Positions 23,656-36,500 are shown, counted from the first letter of the stretch. The stretch: 64,000 nt of DNA from Chalara sp. BL73 (GCA_918026815.1 CAKJVC010000013.1:248001-312000), one strand, 5' to 3'. Made by a program: numbers and translations. Notes: generated by a model from the letters alone, not told the origin.

Positions 23656-24363
23656 GAATTGATCGTTTCCAGAAGTCTGTGGGATGAGATGTTAGGAGCC
23701 TTTCAACTTTTTTCCCAAAGGGATCTAAAGAACCACGAGCATACCTGGTGAAAATTTTCAAGATAGAAAAGTCAGATGCCGCCGTCCTTTGATGCTCAAC
23801 TGACGTATGAAAAGGGAGGTTTCAAAACGATTGCATAGATCCTGTTCCCCGGAGGAGCTTAGGATATTTCCCGGGCCTCAATTGACTCGACAATGAACTA
23901 GCTTGGCTCTAGCGTTTTTTCTTCGCTTCACCTCGCCGCCCTAATTAAAGTTAAGCTTGCATTAGGGTCCGCGAGGTGGGCGGCTAAATAGATTGTGATA
24001 TTTAGTGACTACGTCGCATTGCATGAGCTGAAGCTGCCTCCCAAAGTAGCATCGATTCCCGACAACACCGTGGCATGACAACAACACGAATTATCCCGAG
24101 AAAGTCAATTCTGTATTCAGCTGAATCATCTATTGGGGCGGGGTACTGAGACATTCCGTAAGGTACTACTTACCTTATTGAAACAGCTGCATCGAACAAT
24201 TGATATACTCGGTCCTCTGTTGACTAGGTGTACAAACACCGTGGTTGCGAGCGGAAAGGTAGCTGTGCTTTGGCTGCATCGATGCCGAACTAGGATTCTG
24301 AGATCTTCGTCAACCCCCAGGGCATGTCTCCCTTTTTTCTGGAATTATTGTGGATTTCATAAG
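23656..24363. promoter_or_regulatory. shared intergenic region of the divergent ppo and DUF2235 genes
   Basis: About 700 bp separate two start codons that point away from each other, so both promoters must lie here unless a cryptic gene intervenes. GC-rich and AT-rich patches alternate near 23880-24000. No specific operator could be identified. A plus-strand open frame enters from about 24133 without ATG and merges into the DUF2235 frame. Confidence 0.5.
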
Positions 24364-25966
24364 ATGCAGAGCTCAAAAAATCCTACCGCAAAGCAAAGAA
24401 GGCTTGTTTTATGTTTCGATGGCACTGGAAATAAGTTTCAAGGAAATGTCTTCGACACAAACATCGTAAAACTCTTTCAAATGCTGGATCGCCGAGACCC
24501 CGACCAATTTCATTATTATCAACGTGAGTGATGCCCAAAAAATTATTAAAAAATTATATATCTTCATAGAGACTGCATGCTGCGGAAACAGTTGGGCTAA
24601 TTGATTTTCCAGCCGGAATCGGTACTTATTCTGAGGGGCGGCACTCCAAGCCCCAGAGCTACCTTGCAACATTGCTTTCCAAGATATCTGCCGCAATCGA
24701 TCAAGGAGTTGGGACTTCATTTGTAGACCATGTTGTGGCGGGGTATCGATTTCTAATGCGCTACTATCTCGAAAATGATAGTATTTACATATTCGGCTTC
24801 TCCAGGGGCGCATACACTGCTCGGTTTCTTGCTGAAATGGTACATACGATTGGATTACTATCACAAGGAAATGAAGAAATGATACACTTTGCATGGGAGA
24901 CATTCTCAGAGTTCCAACAATATCGAGGAGATGACAGCAAGTCCGAAAATATCCAGGAGCATGAGAAATTTATGGTGAGGTTCAAGCAGACATTCTGTCG
25001 CCAAGGCGTCAAGGTGCATTTTCTTGGTCTCTTCGATTGTGTTAACAGCGTCGGCCAATTTGAGGTCCCGCTGACGCAAAAGTCGTTCACCTATATTCCT
25101 AGATCTTCTGCGACCCATGTTCGACATGCGGTCTCAATCCATGAGAGAAGACTCAAATTTAAACCGGCACTGTTCAAGATGGATAGCAAAGACTTGTCGA
25201 ATGATGTGGTCGAAATGTGGTTTGCGGGTGGTCATGGCGATGTTGGAGGCGGTTGGGGCTTGGAGCAAAATCAAAGATACCTGTTGTCTGACACCCCACT
25301 GCTCTGGATGCTGGAGGAAGTACACAAGCTTCCAGATACAAACCATAAACTGTCGTTTCGAAATAGTACAATCAGCCATACCCAAGCCAATCAGGATGCG
25401 AATATCGGACACCAACTTCATAGTCGGCAGGGACTGAGAGAAGGCAAGCGCGGGCTGGAACCGCACGACATGCTGGCATTCGGAAAGGGTGCGTCATGGT
25501 TAGCCGTCATTTTTTGGTGGATCTTAGGTAAATTAAACTCTATATTACCCAAAGACTCGGTCTAAAAATTCCAGAACTTCTCCCTATTTTCAACCGGCTC
25601 GAGCTCGAAGGCGGCAGATGGGTTCCACGTCACTGGCCGCCCAACCTAGGAGCTCCTCGCGACATTCCACATGGAGCAAAGATTCATTCAAGTGTATACG
25701 ATCTTCATCGCGCAGGAGTATTAAAGGATGATCAATTGCCGAAGACAGGAGGGGATAATCCCCATATCAGCCCATTGAGGGTGTCATTTGCCTGGAGCAG
25801 GAGTCCCCGAGTAAAAGAGGGGAATCGGAGGCCTTCTGGAAATGAGAAGTCTTCAATCAGTCTGAGTAGAATGCTGTCTTTTTCATTTGGGAAATCTACG
25901 GAAGAAAGTCATAGCGTGTCGTCCGTGCTGTCCGATGCATTAGCTAATGGAGCCGCACGGTTGTGA
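24364..25966 (+). CDS. DUF2235 alpha/beta hydrolase (Tle1-like lipase fold)
   Basis: Member of the uncharacterised DUF2235 family, whose bacterial relatives include type VI phospholipase effectors of the Tle1 group. Exons 24364-24523, 24613-25527 and 25575-25966 give 488 residues. The N-terminus has the family signature [24 protein letters not shown] is formed across intron 1. The nucleophile elbow is [13 protein letters not shown] (G-x-S-x-G) near residue 115. [11 protein letters not shown] and [13 protein letters not shown] carry the candidate acidic and histidine regions. The C-terminal part has the common WVPRHWP block and a Ser-rich end. A hydrophobic stretch ([11 protein letters not shown]) precedes intron 2. 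The ATG at 24364 is the first in frame after several stops-free but ATG-less codons. It is head to head with the ppo gene; a lipid substrate is an inference. Confidence 0.9.
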
Positions 25967-26070
25967 CACTGGATTGCATCGAGTTCGCTATAGAATATAA
26001 TTCAAACCTTTTTGCAACTTGATTTAGATTAGTTCGAATAGATACACAAGATTTCTGAAGCTCGAAAGAC

Positions 26071-27366
26071 CTAATACGGCTGCCATTGGCATTGCCCCCC
26101 TGCTTTCCCACCCCAGCCCCAATGGCCATTCTCACGCCTCGCATCATTGATCAAACCATTGTAGCCCAAGAAGAACAACCGCACACGTGTCTGTGTTGAG
26201 TCATTGGGAATGTGAGCACAGCACAGCAATCTTGGGCTGCCTGTTGCGCAGCAGACAGGAATGAGTTTCGGGGTTTGCCAGTTGCCATTACGACTGATGG
26301 ACTCCGTCACGGAATGGAAATCACCGCAGCTATTTGTCCAATACACACAGACCTTCCCAATATCTTTGCCACTACTAATAGAAGCGGTTATGTGAGTTTG
26401 GCGCTCGACAGGAGTGTCGCCGTTTATGAAGCAGCCTGGAAGGTTATTAGCTTTGTCGTTGGGCAAGGACAAGGAATGAATACTTCCCTGGATGCCAAGT
26501 CCCGTCCCAGACAATTTCCATGATGCGAAGGTCGCTGTGCTGATAGAACCCACGAATTATTATGCCATTGAGAGCGGGGTCGCGGGCTGAAAGTGGTTGG
26601 CAAAAGAAAGCAAGAGATGTCCCTTTCAAAGGAGTAGGAAAGGTGTGCCCAGTATAGTACTGCTCGTTGCTACTGCCATCAAAAATGATCTCTTGGATAG
26701 CATCATCAGGCTTTTGGAAGTATATTCTACGAACCTCTGTTAGCCGAGAAATCCTTTTGTTCTAATGTTTTCAAGTACCATCCTTCGTTTTCCGGATTTG
26801 AATAAATGGAAAATGTTACCTTATATGTGGAGTGTTTCCACCTACCCAAGCTACTGCCCCAATACGACTGTACTCCGCGGCAACAAACTCGCCACAATTC
26901 ACACGTCCATCATGAAGCTTGCCGCCTGATACTCCAAATACACGTACCTCGTTACCTTTGCCAATGTAGAAAGTTCTGGAGCACGCTTGCTACATTACAG
27001 CGTCAGTCAATACTAGCTTCTCATCTAGTCCACGGGCCCAAACTCAAACTCAACCATCTTTAAAGACTCACTTTGTCCCATGTAAACATGACAGTCGCCA
27101 TTGGAGTTTCTATCTTGGCTCTCCCCGGAGGAACCATCTGGTAGGCATCACCGCCGTCCCACTTAGCACCGAAGTTATCAGTCGCGAAGGCATGAATAGC
27201 TCCATCGGGCGCCTGATAGAAGATGCGCTGTTTTGCGTTAAAATTATTAAGTCACTTTTCGTTTTTGCAATTGTTTGTTACTTACATAACTCCTCCCGTT
27301 ATTAAATTGGCATCCCGCGATGAAAGTCTTTTGGAGGACCGATTTGACACAAGCAATTGTAGACAT
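26071..27366 (-). CDS. fucose-specific lectin-like beta-propeller protein (AAL/FleA type)
   Basis: Predicted carbohydrate-binding propeller. Exons 27366-27286, 27227-27072, 26989-26820, 26726-26484 and 26374-26071 join to 317 residues, which matches the usual length (about 310-320) of Aleuria-type fucose lectins; these also lack a signal peptide, as here. Blade-like strands are visible: RIFYQAPDGAIHAFATDNF, AAEYSRIGAVAWVGGNTPH with HIRIYFQKPDDAIQEIIFDG across intron 3, IIIRGFYQHSDLRIMEIVWDG and KVCVYWTNSCGDFHSV. Blade spacing and the aromatic-acid pairs fit the fold. The junction at 26484/26375 is the weak point: the two frames differ there, and the in-frame intron removes a stretch that also looks coding, so a frameshift is an alternative. 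It lies tail to tail with the DUF2235 gene. Confidence 0.65.
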
Positions 27367-28137
27367 GGTGAAAACTCACTTGCTCATCCGGTCTGTTGCA
27401 GTTTCTGGTACTTCTGAGGGCGATGAGATTTGCTATGGGTTCAGGCCTTCACGCTTGTATACGACTGCATATAAGCCGTGATGGGGTCTCGGCAGGCCCC
27501 TCCGTCGCTTGACAATTGGGTGTCTGAGTTGTAATTTATACTCTCACACCCTCCCCACCTCTCCACCTTCCAAGGCCCATTCTAAACCCGTTCCAGTTTG
27601 CCAGCCAGCCACTTCTCTACATTAGGAGCTGAACTTTGGCAGATCGCTGTGATCGGCCATCACAAGTCACACAGCATATATTGTTCAATCTACAAACTGC
27701 AATACAGTGGGTAACACCTTTTCCGTTCAGTGGTGATTTGCTCGTCGGATAGCGCCGCGTTCCAGCGAAAGCCAAAAAAGGGGTTCCACCACAAAGGTCG
27801 GTTTCTCGGGTGCCGTTCCGCCAGCCACCCGCACCTTATTTGGTCATCTTCTCAAGTGCACATCCGTACACATTGAGATAGAGTAGAGCTGCTTTAATGG
27901 CGCGAGAATTGTGGTTGGGCAAAGGGGGTCATATGCAAGGCATCGATGATCGTTGGAGCAGGATCTTTCAAAGTTGCTCCTTTCCGACAGAAGAAACGAG
28001 TCAAACGGGGCCATTGGCATATCATAAAGTAGTATTCGATGGTCACCTAGCACCACCAGCTTGCAATAAAATTCCTGAACCGGCTCCCCTTATTTCAAAA
28101 ATCTTTGAATTTGCAATACCCCATCATTACTGCCATC
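27367..28137. other. intergenic, divergent promoters of the lectin and secreted-protein genes
   Basis: Two start codons face away from this 770-bp stretch. C/T-rich segments lie at about 27540-27620. Nothing more specific is seen; the frame at 27897-28211 is a shadow. Confidence 0.5.
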
Positions 28138-29419
28138 ATGAAGTTCTCACAGGTTCTATTTACTGCTTCAGCACTCCACATTTCTCAAACACTTGCGGCT
28201 CTTCGCCCTGACTTGAGAGAGAATGTCCAAGTGGCTGAGTTGGAACCAGATCAGAGAGTCTCTGACAGTGCTACAGAGATTCCCCTCAAAGCATACCCCG
28301 GATCGGATTTTGAGATTGCTTTCAAATGTCTTGACGATACCAAGCAATTTACTTTCGCAGAAAACAAACACTGGGTAGCTTGCTGTCGTTCTGGCCAACG
28401 GCTATTGGTACGTTCAATTGTTCAACCGTCATACTTGTGTAGAGGGGCAGGAGCCTGGGCTCCTGCATCCATTCTTGAAGCTCCCGAAACAAACAGAATA
28501 GAAAAACACCTACTAATTAGCCGTGTAGGGTAACGAATTCACGGCCTTTGACTGCTGCAACGCTGGTCAAGATCTTGTCGGGCACCAAAGTACAGGATAT
28601 AAATGTTGCCCAATTGGACAGACGTACGAAGAGTGCACCCAAACATACAAGCCGCCGAAACCCGTGACATGTCCCGGAGCAGAGATCTTGGTCAATGGTC
28701 AATGTATTTGCCCTTCCGGCACATACAGGTCCTCAACCGGCGTCTGCGAAGTTTTGAAGTGTTCATCTGGAATTCAGTCTGGTGAGTCCCTTACGAATTG
28801 AGAAACGATTGGCTATGCTAACATTAAGTCAGGAAAATGTTACACCTTCACTTTGGAGAACGGACTTCGATTTGGCTATAACTCCGCGGGTTTCTACACA
28901 GCATCCGAGGAGAGTCGAGCCCAGCAGTTTGGCAAGTTCCAGCTTTGCTCCAACGAGCACTGCTCAACCAGGCACGACATCAACCCAGGACAGCCATTCT
29001 ACATCAAAGATATTCACGGCTCAGCGAACAGCGGCCAGGCCAAAAGGCAATGGCTAAATAATGCCAAGGATGGAGCTCACATCAGTAAGACACCTCATTT
29101 CTCCCAAGCCGGTATCTTTACTATTACCAAATGGCCTTTTGGCAAATATTGTCTCAGTGGCAAGGACTCTGGTGTCGGTCCCACGTGTCCTACCGAGATG
29201 CTGGGAGCTACCTTCACGTCTTTGGATGACGAGTCCTGCGTGCCGGTTACTTTGCTTGATGTTCCTTGCGATATCCGCTCTCAGGAGAATAACTGCATTT
29301 GGGACGCGAAGAAGAGACAGTGCGGCGACGATGAAGAGGTTTCAAATTGCAAGGTTCACTTGGACTCTACAGATCCTATCTCGGTGGCAACTGAAGCTGC
29401 GTACCAGGTTGTATTCTAA
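28138..29419 (+). CDS. cysteine-rich secreted protein of unknown function
   Basis: Exons 28138-28407, 28529-28781 and 28833-29419 give 369 residues. A signal peptide is seen (MKFSQVLFTASALHISQTLA). The first half has paired cysteines in a repeating plan: WVACCRSGQRLLG, FTAFDCCNAGQDLVG, GYKCCPIGQTYEEC, then CPGAEI and CICPSGTYRSS. Such CC-x2-GQ modules occur in many large fungal secreted proteins without a known role. The second half (from GKCYTFTLENGLRFGY) has a conserved-looking fungal secreted domain with further cysteines (FQLCSNEHCSTRHD, KYCLSGKD, DVPCDIRSQENNC). No TM helix or GPI signal is obvious. The start was set at the ATG that opens the signal peptide. An extracellular or wall role is likely; nothing more can be said. 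Confidence 0.8.
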
Positions 29420-31444
29420 TACTTGTTCTTGGTGCACCAGGAAGACCGTATAGCCATATGCTGTCATGTGGGTAGATAGTGGTGATTTTTGTTTTGTTTT
29501 TATTTTGAATCATAAATAATGTCCAGGCTACAGTTTGATGATGAGGGAACGGTCATGTGAATTTCATACTTTATGGATATTGTGTAAATAGCTTAACCCA
29601 GTGCGCTCCTTGCAAACCTCTTTCTCTCCTTGTAAGCAATTACTTCATCTAAGTCGCATTCGACCTCCTTCGTGCCCTTGTACTGTTATAAACTGGCCGG
29701 CTGACAATAAATTGTCAACTGATCGACTTACTGTCAGTTTCGCTGACTTAATGGCCAGGCTGTGGTTCAATTGCATGTTTTCCTTTTCCTAGGTCAGGAA
29801 TCCAGCTTCGATCTGCGTGGACGTAGATCTTGGGCTAATGGCCGTGTAGCAGAGTAATCACGCAATCCCTCAACGGTACTCTATCTATACCCACACATCG
29901 GTTTGACTTTCATGTATTCGGCGTTGAAGTTGGCAATACTTCTCTGAGACAGGATGTCAATCCAACGAACTGTAAAATCAATATGCTAGCCGTATGAAAG
30001 CTACTAATTCCCAGTTCGACTAGAGCGGTGTCCATCCTCTGTCTACGCGCAATCTCCAGCTTTCTCTCCAACGCGTACATACCGCCAATACTTGTTCTCT
30101 CTAAATCCTCTGAATATTGAGACTGCGTAGAAGAAGCGGAACTAGTCACTAATTTTAATGGAATAAAGAAACTTATACGAAATTATTTGTCACCTGTTGA
30201 TTTATTATATAACTGGAAGTCTCAAACACAGGAGATGGCCGAATCATTTTCACCACCGAAGCTCTGTCGGGACATCGAAAACTTAAACACTATAGACTTC
30301 ATAAAAGCTTCTGATAGTAAAGCGCTCCAAGAAACTATTAAAAACGTTACTGGAATGCACAAGATCCTACCTAAAATAGCGCAATATTGGATACAGCGGC
30401 AACAAATTCAAGACTTTTTTGCTTACTAGCGAACTCGAAAACAAGTCTTTTATCTTGGAAAGCTAAACAATACTTTAAACTACAAAAATCTCTACTTTTC
30501 TACCACTTTCAAACTTCTTAATTATTGTCAGCTAAATGCCAAGACTTGGTAGTTCAGCCCTTGTCGCACAGTATGCTTATTAGAGTTGAATGCTATAAAT
30601 TGAATACGGCAAGCAGCACTAGCCGGTCAGCCACAGACCGAACAAACTCTTTTTTAAGCGGCGCTACTAAAGTGGCATTGTGACACTGTTTGGGACCGTT
30701 TTTCTGTAATAGAGGTAACGATAGTAGCAGCTCTTTTTCTTCAGTGCATTTATACCTCTTAAATCCGAGTCCTGCTTATTAAATTTTGCAGTAACTATCT
30801 TACCCTGTTAAAGCTTTTGCCTAGCTCGGCACAAGAAAACAGATCAATATGGGAATCCAAAGGCGATTCTTCCTTTTTGTCACGTCGCGTGCTCCCAAGC
30901 ACACGTGACCCATATTAGGCGAGCTCTCCGAGCTCCTCGTGTATATATAGCCTGCTCTCCTCGAGGCCCTTCTTCCTTTCCCAGCTATAGATTCTCGTAT
31001 GATACCACCGTTGCCCTCTGTATCTGTAGATCCACAGCGCGTGTCGTGACATTTTTCAACGAGGCTATACTATCATTTGACATAACTCGATTTTGTGCCG
31101 TAGGATCTCGCTATTTGAGCCACGCTTATGTTTGTAAACCCATATACCAGTCAATACTGCTCTGTTTGTTGGTCGATCATTGTCGTACTCAATTTAACAA
31201 TGCCCTAGTTCAAAGGCTTCTCAATAGGCTTAGCGCGTATCCTGGATAGGAAAGTGGCTGAGTTAGCGTCAAGCTCTGGCTTCAGCTTGACGCCACACTG
31301 AAGATGGGCTTTCCTATGGGCTCTTCGCTCTTCGTTCCATAAGTGCATGTAAATTTCCTCGAATGCAGCGTGTCATTACCAGAAGCGCTGGAATACCAAA
31401 AACAAAAACCTACCAAACCCGTGGTAATCTCTAATCATCGCGGA
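29420..31444. other. gene-free, AT-rich, with a solo LTR
   Basis: Two kilobases with many short broken frames (for example 30187-30429) that show no recognisable domain. LTR family 2 copy A is at 30878-31051. Confidence 0.5.
30878..31051 (+). mobile_element. solo LTR, family 2, copy A
   Basis: 174 bp starting TGTCACGTCGCG and ending GTGTCGTGACA, with TG..CA ends and a short terminal inversion (TGTCACG / CGTGACA). Flanks are ctttt on the left and ttttt on the right, a possible 4-of-5 target duplication. Internal marks shared with copies B and C are AGCTATAGATTCTCGTAT and CTGTATCTGTAGATCCACAG. Confidence 0.8.
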
Positions 31445-33562
31445 ATGGCATTTTTGTGCAATTTTTGCAAGGAAATCATTCCACAATGCCTGCGGCTGCA
31501 AGAAAATAATGATAGTGCTCAACGCGAAAATCAAGGCTACATCCATCTTGACCTGCAAGATTTGACTATATCTGCCCGAAAATGCGGCTGCTGCAACATT
31601 CTCGGCGAAATGATTCGTTTCTCCCCAATACTCTATCCACCTTCGAGCCAACTTTCTCTTTGTTTAGCTAATGCTCATTCACAAGGACGAAGCTTGGAAC
31701 GTGGAAGATTCAACCTTTTACGAGTGTCTGTTATCGGCCCAAAAGGCGGTGTACCTACAAAACTGGGAGAGTTTGACATTCCACTCTATGCTGAGGATTG
31801 TACGGCCTCCCTCCAGCTCTCAGCTGCATATCTCATCTAATGACAACCTATAGTGAGCATAGGTGACATGCGAAGCGTGGTGTGTGGAAAACCACCTCTC
31901 GAATCGGCATGCACCGCAAAAGCCTACACGTGCTTGAATTCCTGGCTTGAGCGATGTAACAAAGACCATGATGACTGCAAGAAGACTCTATCACAGCTTA
32001 CAACTCCAGAGGAGGGTGGGAGGAATGATGATACGAATGAACGACTACTGCCGCAACGACTTCTTGATGTCACTCCACTCAGGGAGTCTGGAGGCATCCG
32101 ACTGATTGATGTGGAACTAGAATATAAGCAAAGTCAACAGAATTTTCCTAGGCGGAAGGGATATGTTACGCTCAGCTACCGCTGGGGAGAACCGCCTCCT
32201 CCAAAGGCCTTGCTCAGCAATATCAAGAGTCTCGAAGAAGGAATTCCAGTTGATTCTCTCCCAAAGACATTTCGGGACGCTGTCATGGTCACAAGATCCA
32301 TTAACGTTAGATATATCTGGATTGACTCGCTCTGCATTGTGCAAGACGACCCAGATGAGTTGAAACGCGAGATTGCAAAAATGGGAGACATTTACGAAGG
32401 TAGCACTCTTACGATCGGCGCAACGCATTCTGAAAATACGACTCAGGGCCTATTTCTCCCTCGCCAACCAGTCAAGAGCGTCCAACTGCCAACGATCAGT
32501 GCAGATAGATTTACCGATTTGACTTCAACTTCGGTATATATCAGACTGCCATTCCTGCTCTCGGATTGTTCCCCAGACAGCGGCCACTTGGTTAAAAGAG
32601 CATGGTGCTTCCAAGAACATCTCCTTTCCCGTCGATACGTCTCGTTCACCTCGGCCTGTCTGGTTTGGCAGTGTCGAGCTCTCGGAGAAGACGAAACCGG
32701 GCTGCCCGAGTCACTACGTCGTATTTATTCCCGTCGTGGGTGGCCAGAATGGGCACTCATTGTTGAACAATACTCAAAACGGGATATGACGAGTCCGGAC
32801 GATAAATTGAACGCTTTAGCTGGGTATGTCCGCGCTTGCGGCGATGCATGGAATAGAGGATTGTACTTTAATGGCGTCTGGGCTGATCACTACCCTTGGT
32901 ACCTGCTCTGGTACGGTATTGACAACCTGCGTTCGGGCTCAGAGAAGCTAAATCTCCCGTCATGGACGTGGGCGAGCAAAATGGGCTCTGTAAGCTTCCT
33001 ATTCCTTCATCGGCAAGGCAGTTTCGAGCTTCTATTTTGCGTCCATGGATCGGCGATCATCGATGACGGGAAGATAGTAATTCAAAACGCTCATATCCTC
33101 AAGATTCACTCCATTGAAGTATACAATCGGGGACCCCTAGATAAACGTCTTCCCGGAGAGGTTCATCGCGAGACAAGAGACGGCATTGATCATGTCTGGC
33201 ACACAAGAGAAATTGGAAGTCCCGATTTCGAAATACCAATGACTCGCCATGAATTAGAAGACGAAATGCCGAAGCTTTCAGACTATAGAAGACGCTTCTG
33301 CGTCCGTGATTCGAATCGGTACTTGCTCGGATGGGCCTCGTTGGACGGAGGCGAAATTCCTACCGCTCCTGTTTATTTACTTCCGGTGATTCGCGAACCG
33401 AAGGTTTATAGAGACTGTTCGTATATCATCGTCAGGGGATTGCTTGTTTGCCCTTCACCCAAGGGTAACTTGCCGAGGGTGTTCTGTAGGGTTGGAGTTG
33501 CGATTATGCTCTTAAAAGAATGGGCAGAGAATGCGCCAAGCCAGCAAATTACTCTCGTGTGA
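31445..33562 (+). CDS. HET-domain protein 1 (heterokaryon incompatibility)
   Basis: Predicted non-self recognition/cell-death protein. Two exons, 31445-31799 and 31854-33562, give 687 residues. The HET domain begins at GYVTLSYRWGEPPPP and continues with RYIWIDSLCIVQDD, EIAKMGDIYEGSTLTIGA and the later RAWCFQEHLLSRRYVSF, in the order of the HET (PF06985) family. A cysteine pair (FLCNFCKEI) is at the N-terminus. The C-terminal half (LPSWTWAS and onward) is the usual variable part. The 54-nt intron is proposed because the frame is otherwise interrupted by adjacent TAA and TGA codons at 31838-31843. The same frame runs on both sides, so a nonsense-mutated, unspliced gene is the alternative. Confidence 0.8.
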
Positions 33563-36500
33563 TTGGTAGTACCTATAGGTCACCAAATATCGAACGCCGT
33601 GAAACATCATTTTTACTTGTTATGAATAGCTTAACACGGTTGAAAGAGTTGCGCGAGGGAGGATCGATCTTCATCAAGCCTCTGTGCAACTACGGCCGAT
33701 AAACAAATCCGAAATTTTCGAATTTTCGAATGAATTTGAATTGAGTTGAATTGAATTGACTATTGACTGATGCGAGCTTTTCAACGTGGTTTTCAGGGCC
33801 AATTTCCGTCATTTTTGACTATATAAACGTGACTTTTCCTGATTCACTCTTCAAGCGCTTTTTTTCTAATTCATCCTCAAATTCATTCAAGCCTTTCCTA
33901 ATCCGATTCGACTTCAAAATACTTGAATAATAGCTGTATGCGCATCTAGTATTCGAAAGTGCCATGGAGGAACCCTTTTATTCCAACAACATCACAACCC
34001 AATTTCAAGCTTTTCCTACCTCTGCTTCTCTAGAGACAGCAAAGTAGCACCAGCGAAAGTCTATTTCTTTATCAAAAAAAGGATTGATCTAAATAGATGG
34101 ACTTTTATAGGACGCACTCGAGACTTGATTACACCAGAAATGACTACAAGAGCCTCAGCCGTGGACACAGCAACAAATATCGTATACATAATGTATACAA
34201 CACGTCTCGGTCGTCAAATTCTAGGACAAGTTATCTGCCACTCCTCAGAATAGCACTCTCTGTTCACTAACAGGAAGAGCGAATCATCTTAGGTGATTTC
34301 AATCCATACCACGGACCATAGCGGGCACAACGGTGCGAGAAAGGGATCCAAGATTAGACAACATTATTGGCGAATTCCAGCTAGGCAGCCTTCTGCCAAC
34401 TAGCACAATTACGTACGATGACAAAAACGCACAGAGCCGCATCAATCTCTGTTATGGCACACAGGATATGGTAGATAGGGTCTTTATGTGTGGAATGGAT
34501 CCTACTATGGACCATAACTCGGACCACCTCGGATCTGGTATTGTTTGGTAGGAAACCTTAAGCACCATTTGTATGTACTACGGTGGCCATCATTTCCTTT
34601 GTGCGCAGTTATTGTTTCAGGTTCACCCCATTTACCACTATCCATTATCTTGAGCAGGTTCTAGCAGAGATATCCGATGGTCAAAGGAGAAATGGGGATG
34701 GAATGAGAGCCCGATACGAATACAAAGTTTAATCTGGCAATATGCTCGATCTACCGACACAGCCAATCATTCCTGTTTGCCGACAGTGCCCGCAGAAGGC
34801 TTTTCACTTAAAGAAAGAGCTTGAGGCTCCCAAGGTTATTTATTTGCAGATGCCGTCAATGGCTCTCCAGGTTTTGGCTGAGGACGATGGCAGCTTCGTT
34901 CCAAGCCTGCCTATCTCTATGACGCTGCTCTTGCCTCTCTTCTGTAGCTATCACGCTATCCACCGTGTTACAAGGTAGGGGAGTAGATGGAATTCGCCTC
35001 AGCACCGACAGGCCTGGAGCGTTTGTTCACCTTGCTGTACGTATAAATATCACCTATCATTTTCAATATGGCAAAGAGCTAAGTACTATCAAACAGGACT
35101 GCTGTGACTTAGCAATATTCTCGTGTGAAGGTAGGGGAATTGTAGCAGTAACAGCAGGTTAGGCAAAGATCTATAGAAAGAAGTTCTCGTAGTTATGTCC
35201 TTCGTATACATCGTCCCACTTTCAGTCTACCCGCTGATACTTTTATCCGCCGGAGCGAATGTTGGTTATGCCGGCCCACCTACCTAGGCCGTGGACCAAA
35301 GGAAAAGGCGGCATAGCGCTGTCACCGTTGTCATTGCAGCGCAGTCGTAAGTCTGGTACTCTCGGGAGTAATCGTGGTTTTTCTAGCAGACTACTCCAAG
35401 CGCACTTCGCACTCTTCAATCAATAGTTACATGCCTATCACGAGGAATGGATGGGTTAAAAAGGAATTTAAGGGTACGGCGGGTGATTGTAGTGGTAGGA
35501 AGGCGGTAAGGTGATCAGTTGCGCTTTTTAGAAACGATCAGTCGAATTTGCAGAAGTATTATGAGTGGACTATGAAGGTGCAGAGGGAGATTTGTAGTGG
35601 CAGGATTTAACTATTACCTGGATAATTAAAAGGGAGCTGTTGACTCAGACGCTCATAGGCAGGAGTCGTAACCCCTCACCACGATGTAGTGGTTATGGAG
35701 ACTTTTGTAAGCACTAATAAGTGTCATAATAGGCTGTAAATGCACTGAAAAGGCAACAACAACAATAACACGTGAATAAGACTTAATTACATGTCTTGGA
35801 AGGTCTATAGTGTGTTTATTCTGCTTGATTCCTGTTGTATGTCTTCAAGTCGGGCATTGGCACCTAGTGGCAGTTTAGGGCTGTGAGAAACCGCCAAGCG
35901 TAGCGACCTAGTTAGCCTAATGTTTACTTCCCAGTTACTTGTTATTAACAATTAGTGCCTTATATATACGGTATTCTGGTTCCAAACCCCAAGTACTATT
36001 AATGCCTGTCCAGTACTAGTCCCCTGCTATCACTTCCTTTAGACTCGTGCCATCAGTTTCCTAGTACTTTTACCCTAGTGGTACTATTCACATGCAAGTG
36101 CCAATATTCTCTTGTAACAATTGTGTACGGGGAGGCGCGTTCAACTACAGTAATGAATTAATGTTGCAGCATGGTGCACTGAAAAAGAATCCTTCGGTGC
36201 CTCGAAGGACATGATATACGATAACGATTTTTATAACAAGAAATGAAAGGTGGTTGTTGTTGTAAAACATACTGTAAAGTACATAGTCTTGGCGTCACAT
36301 GACGAATTACATAACACATCTCGCTACAGTAGCCAAGAATATCAGCGACAGTGGATGATGGGCTTGGCAAGTTGCAAAACCTAGGCAGCACTCCCCGTAT
36401 ACAACAGGTGTGAACTCGGTGAGCGAGGCAGGATACCTGTTGTTTAGGCTTAGCACCGCTAGTGGAAGCATGTTATACCAACAGCTACCAACACGTAACC

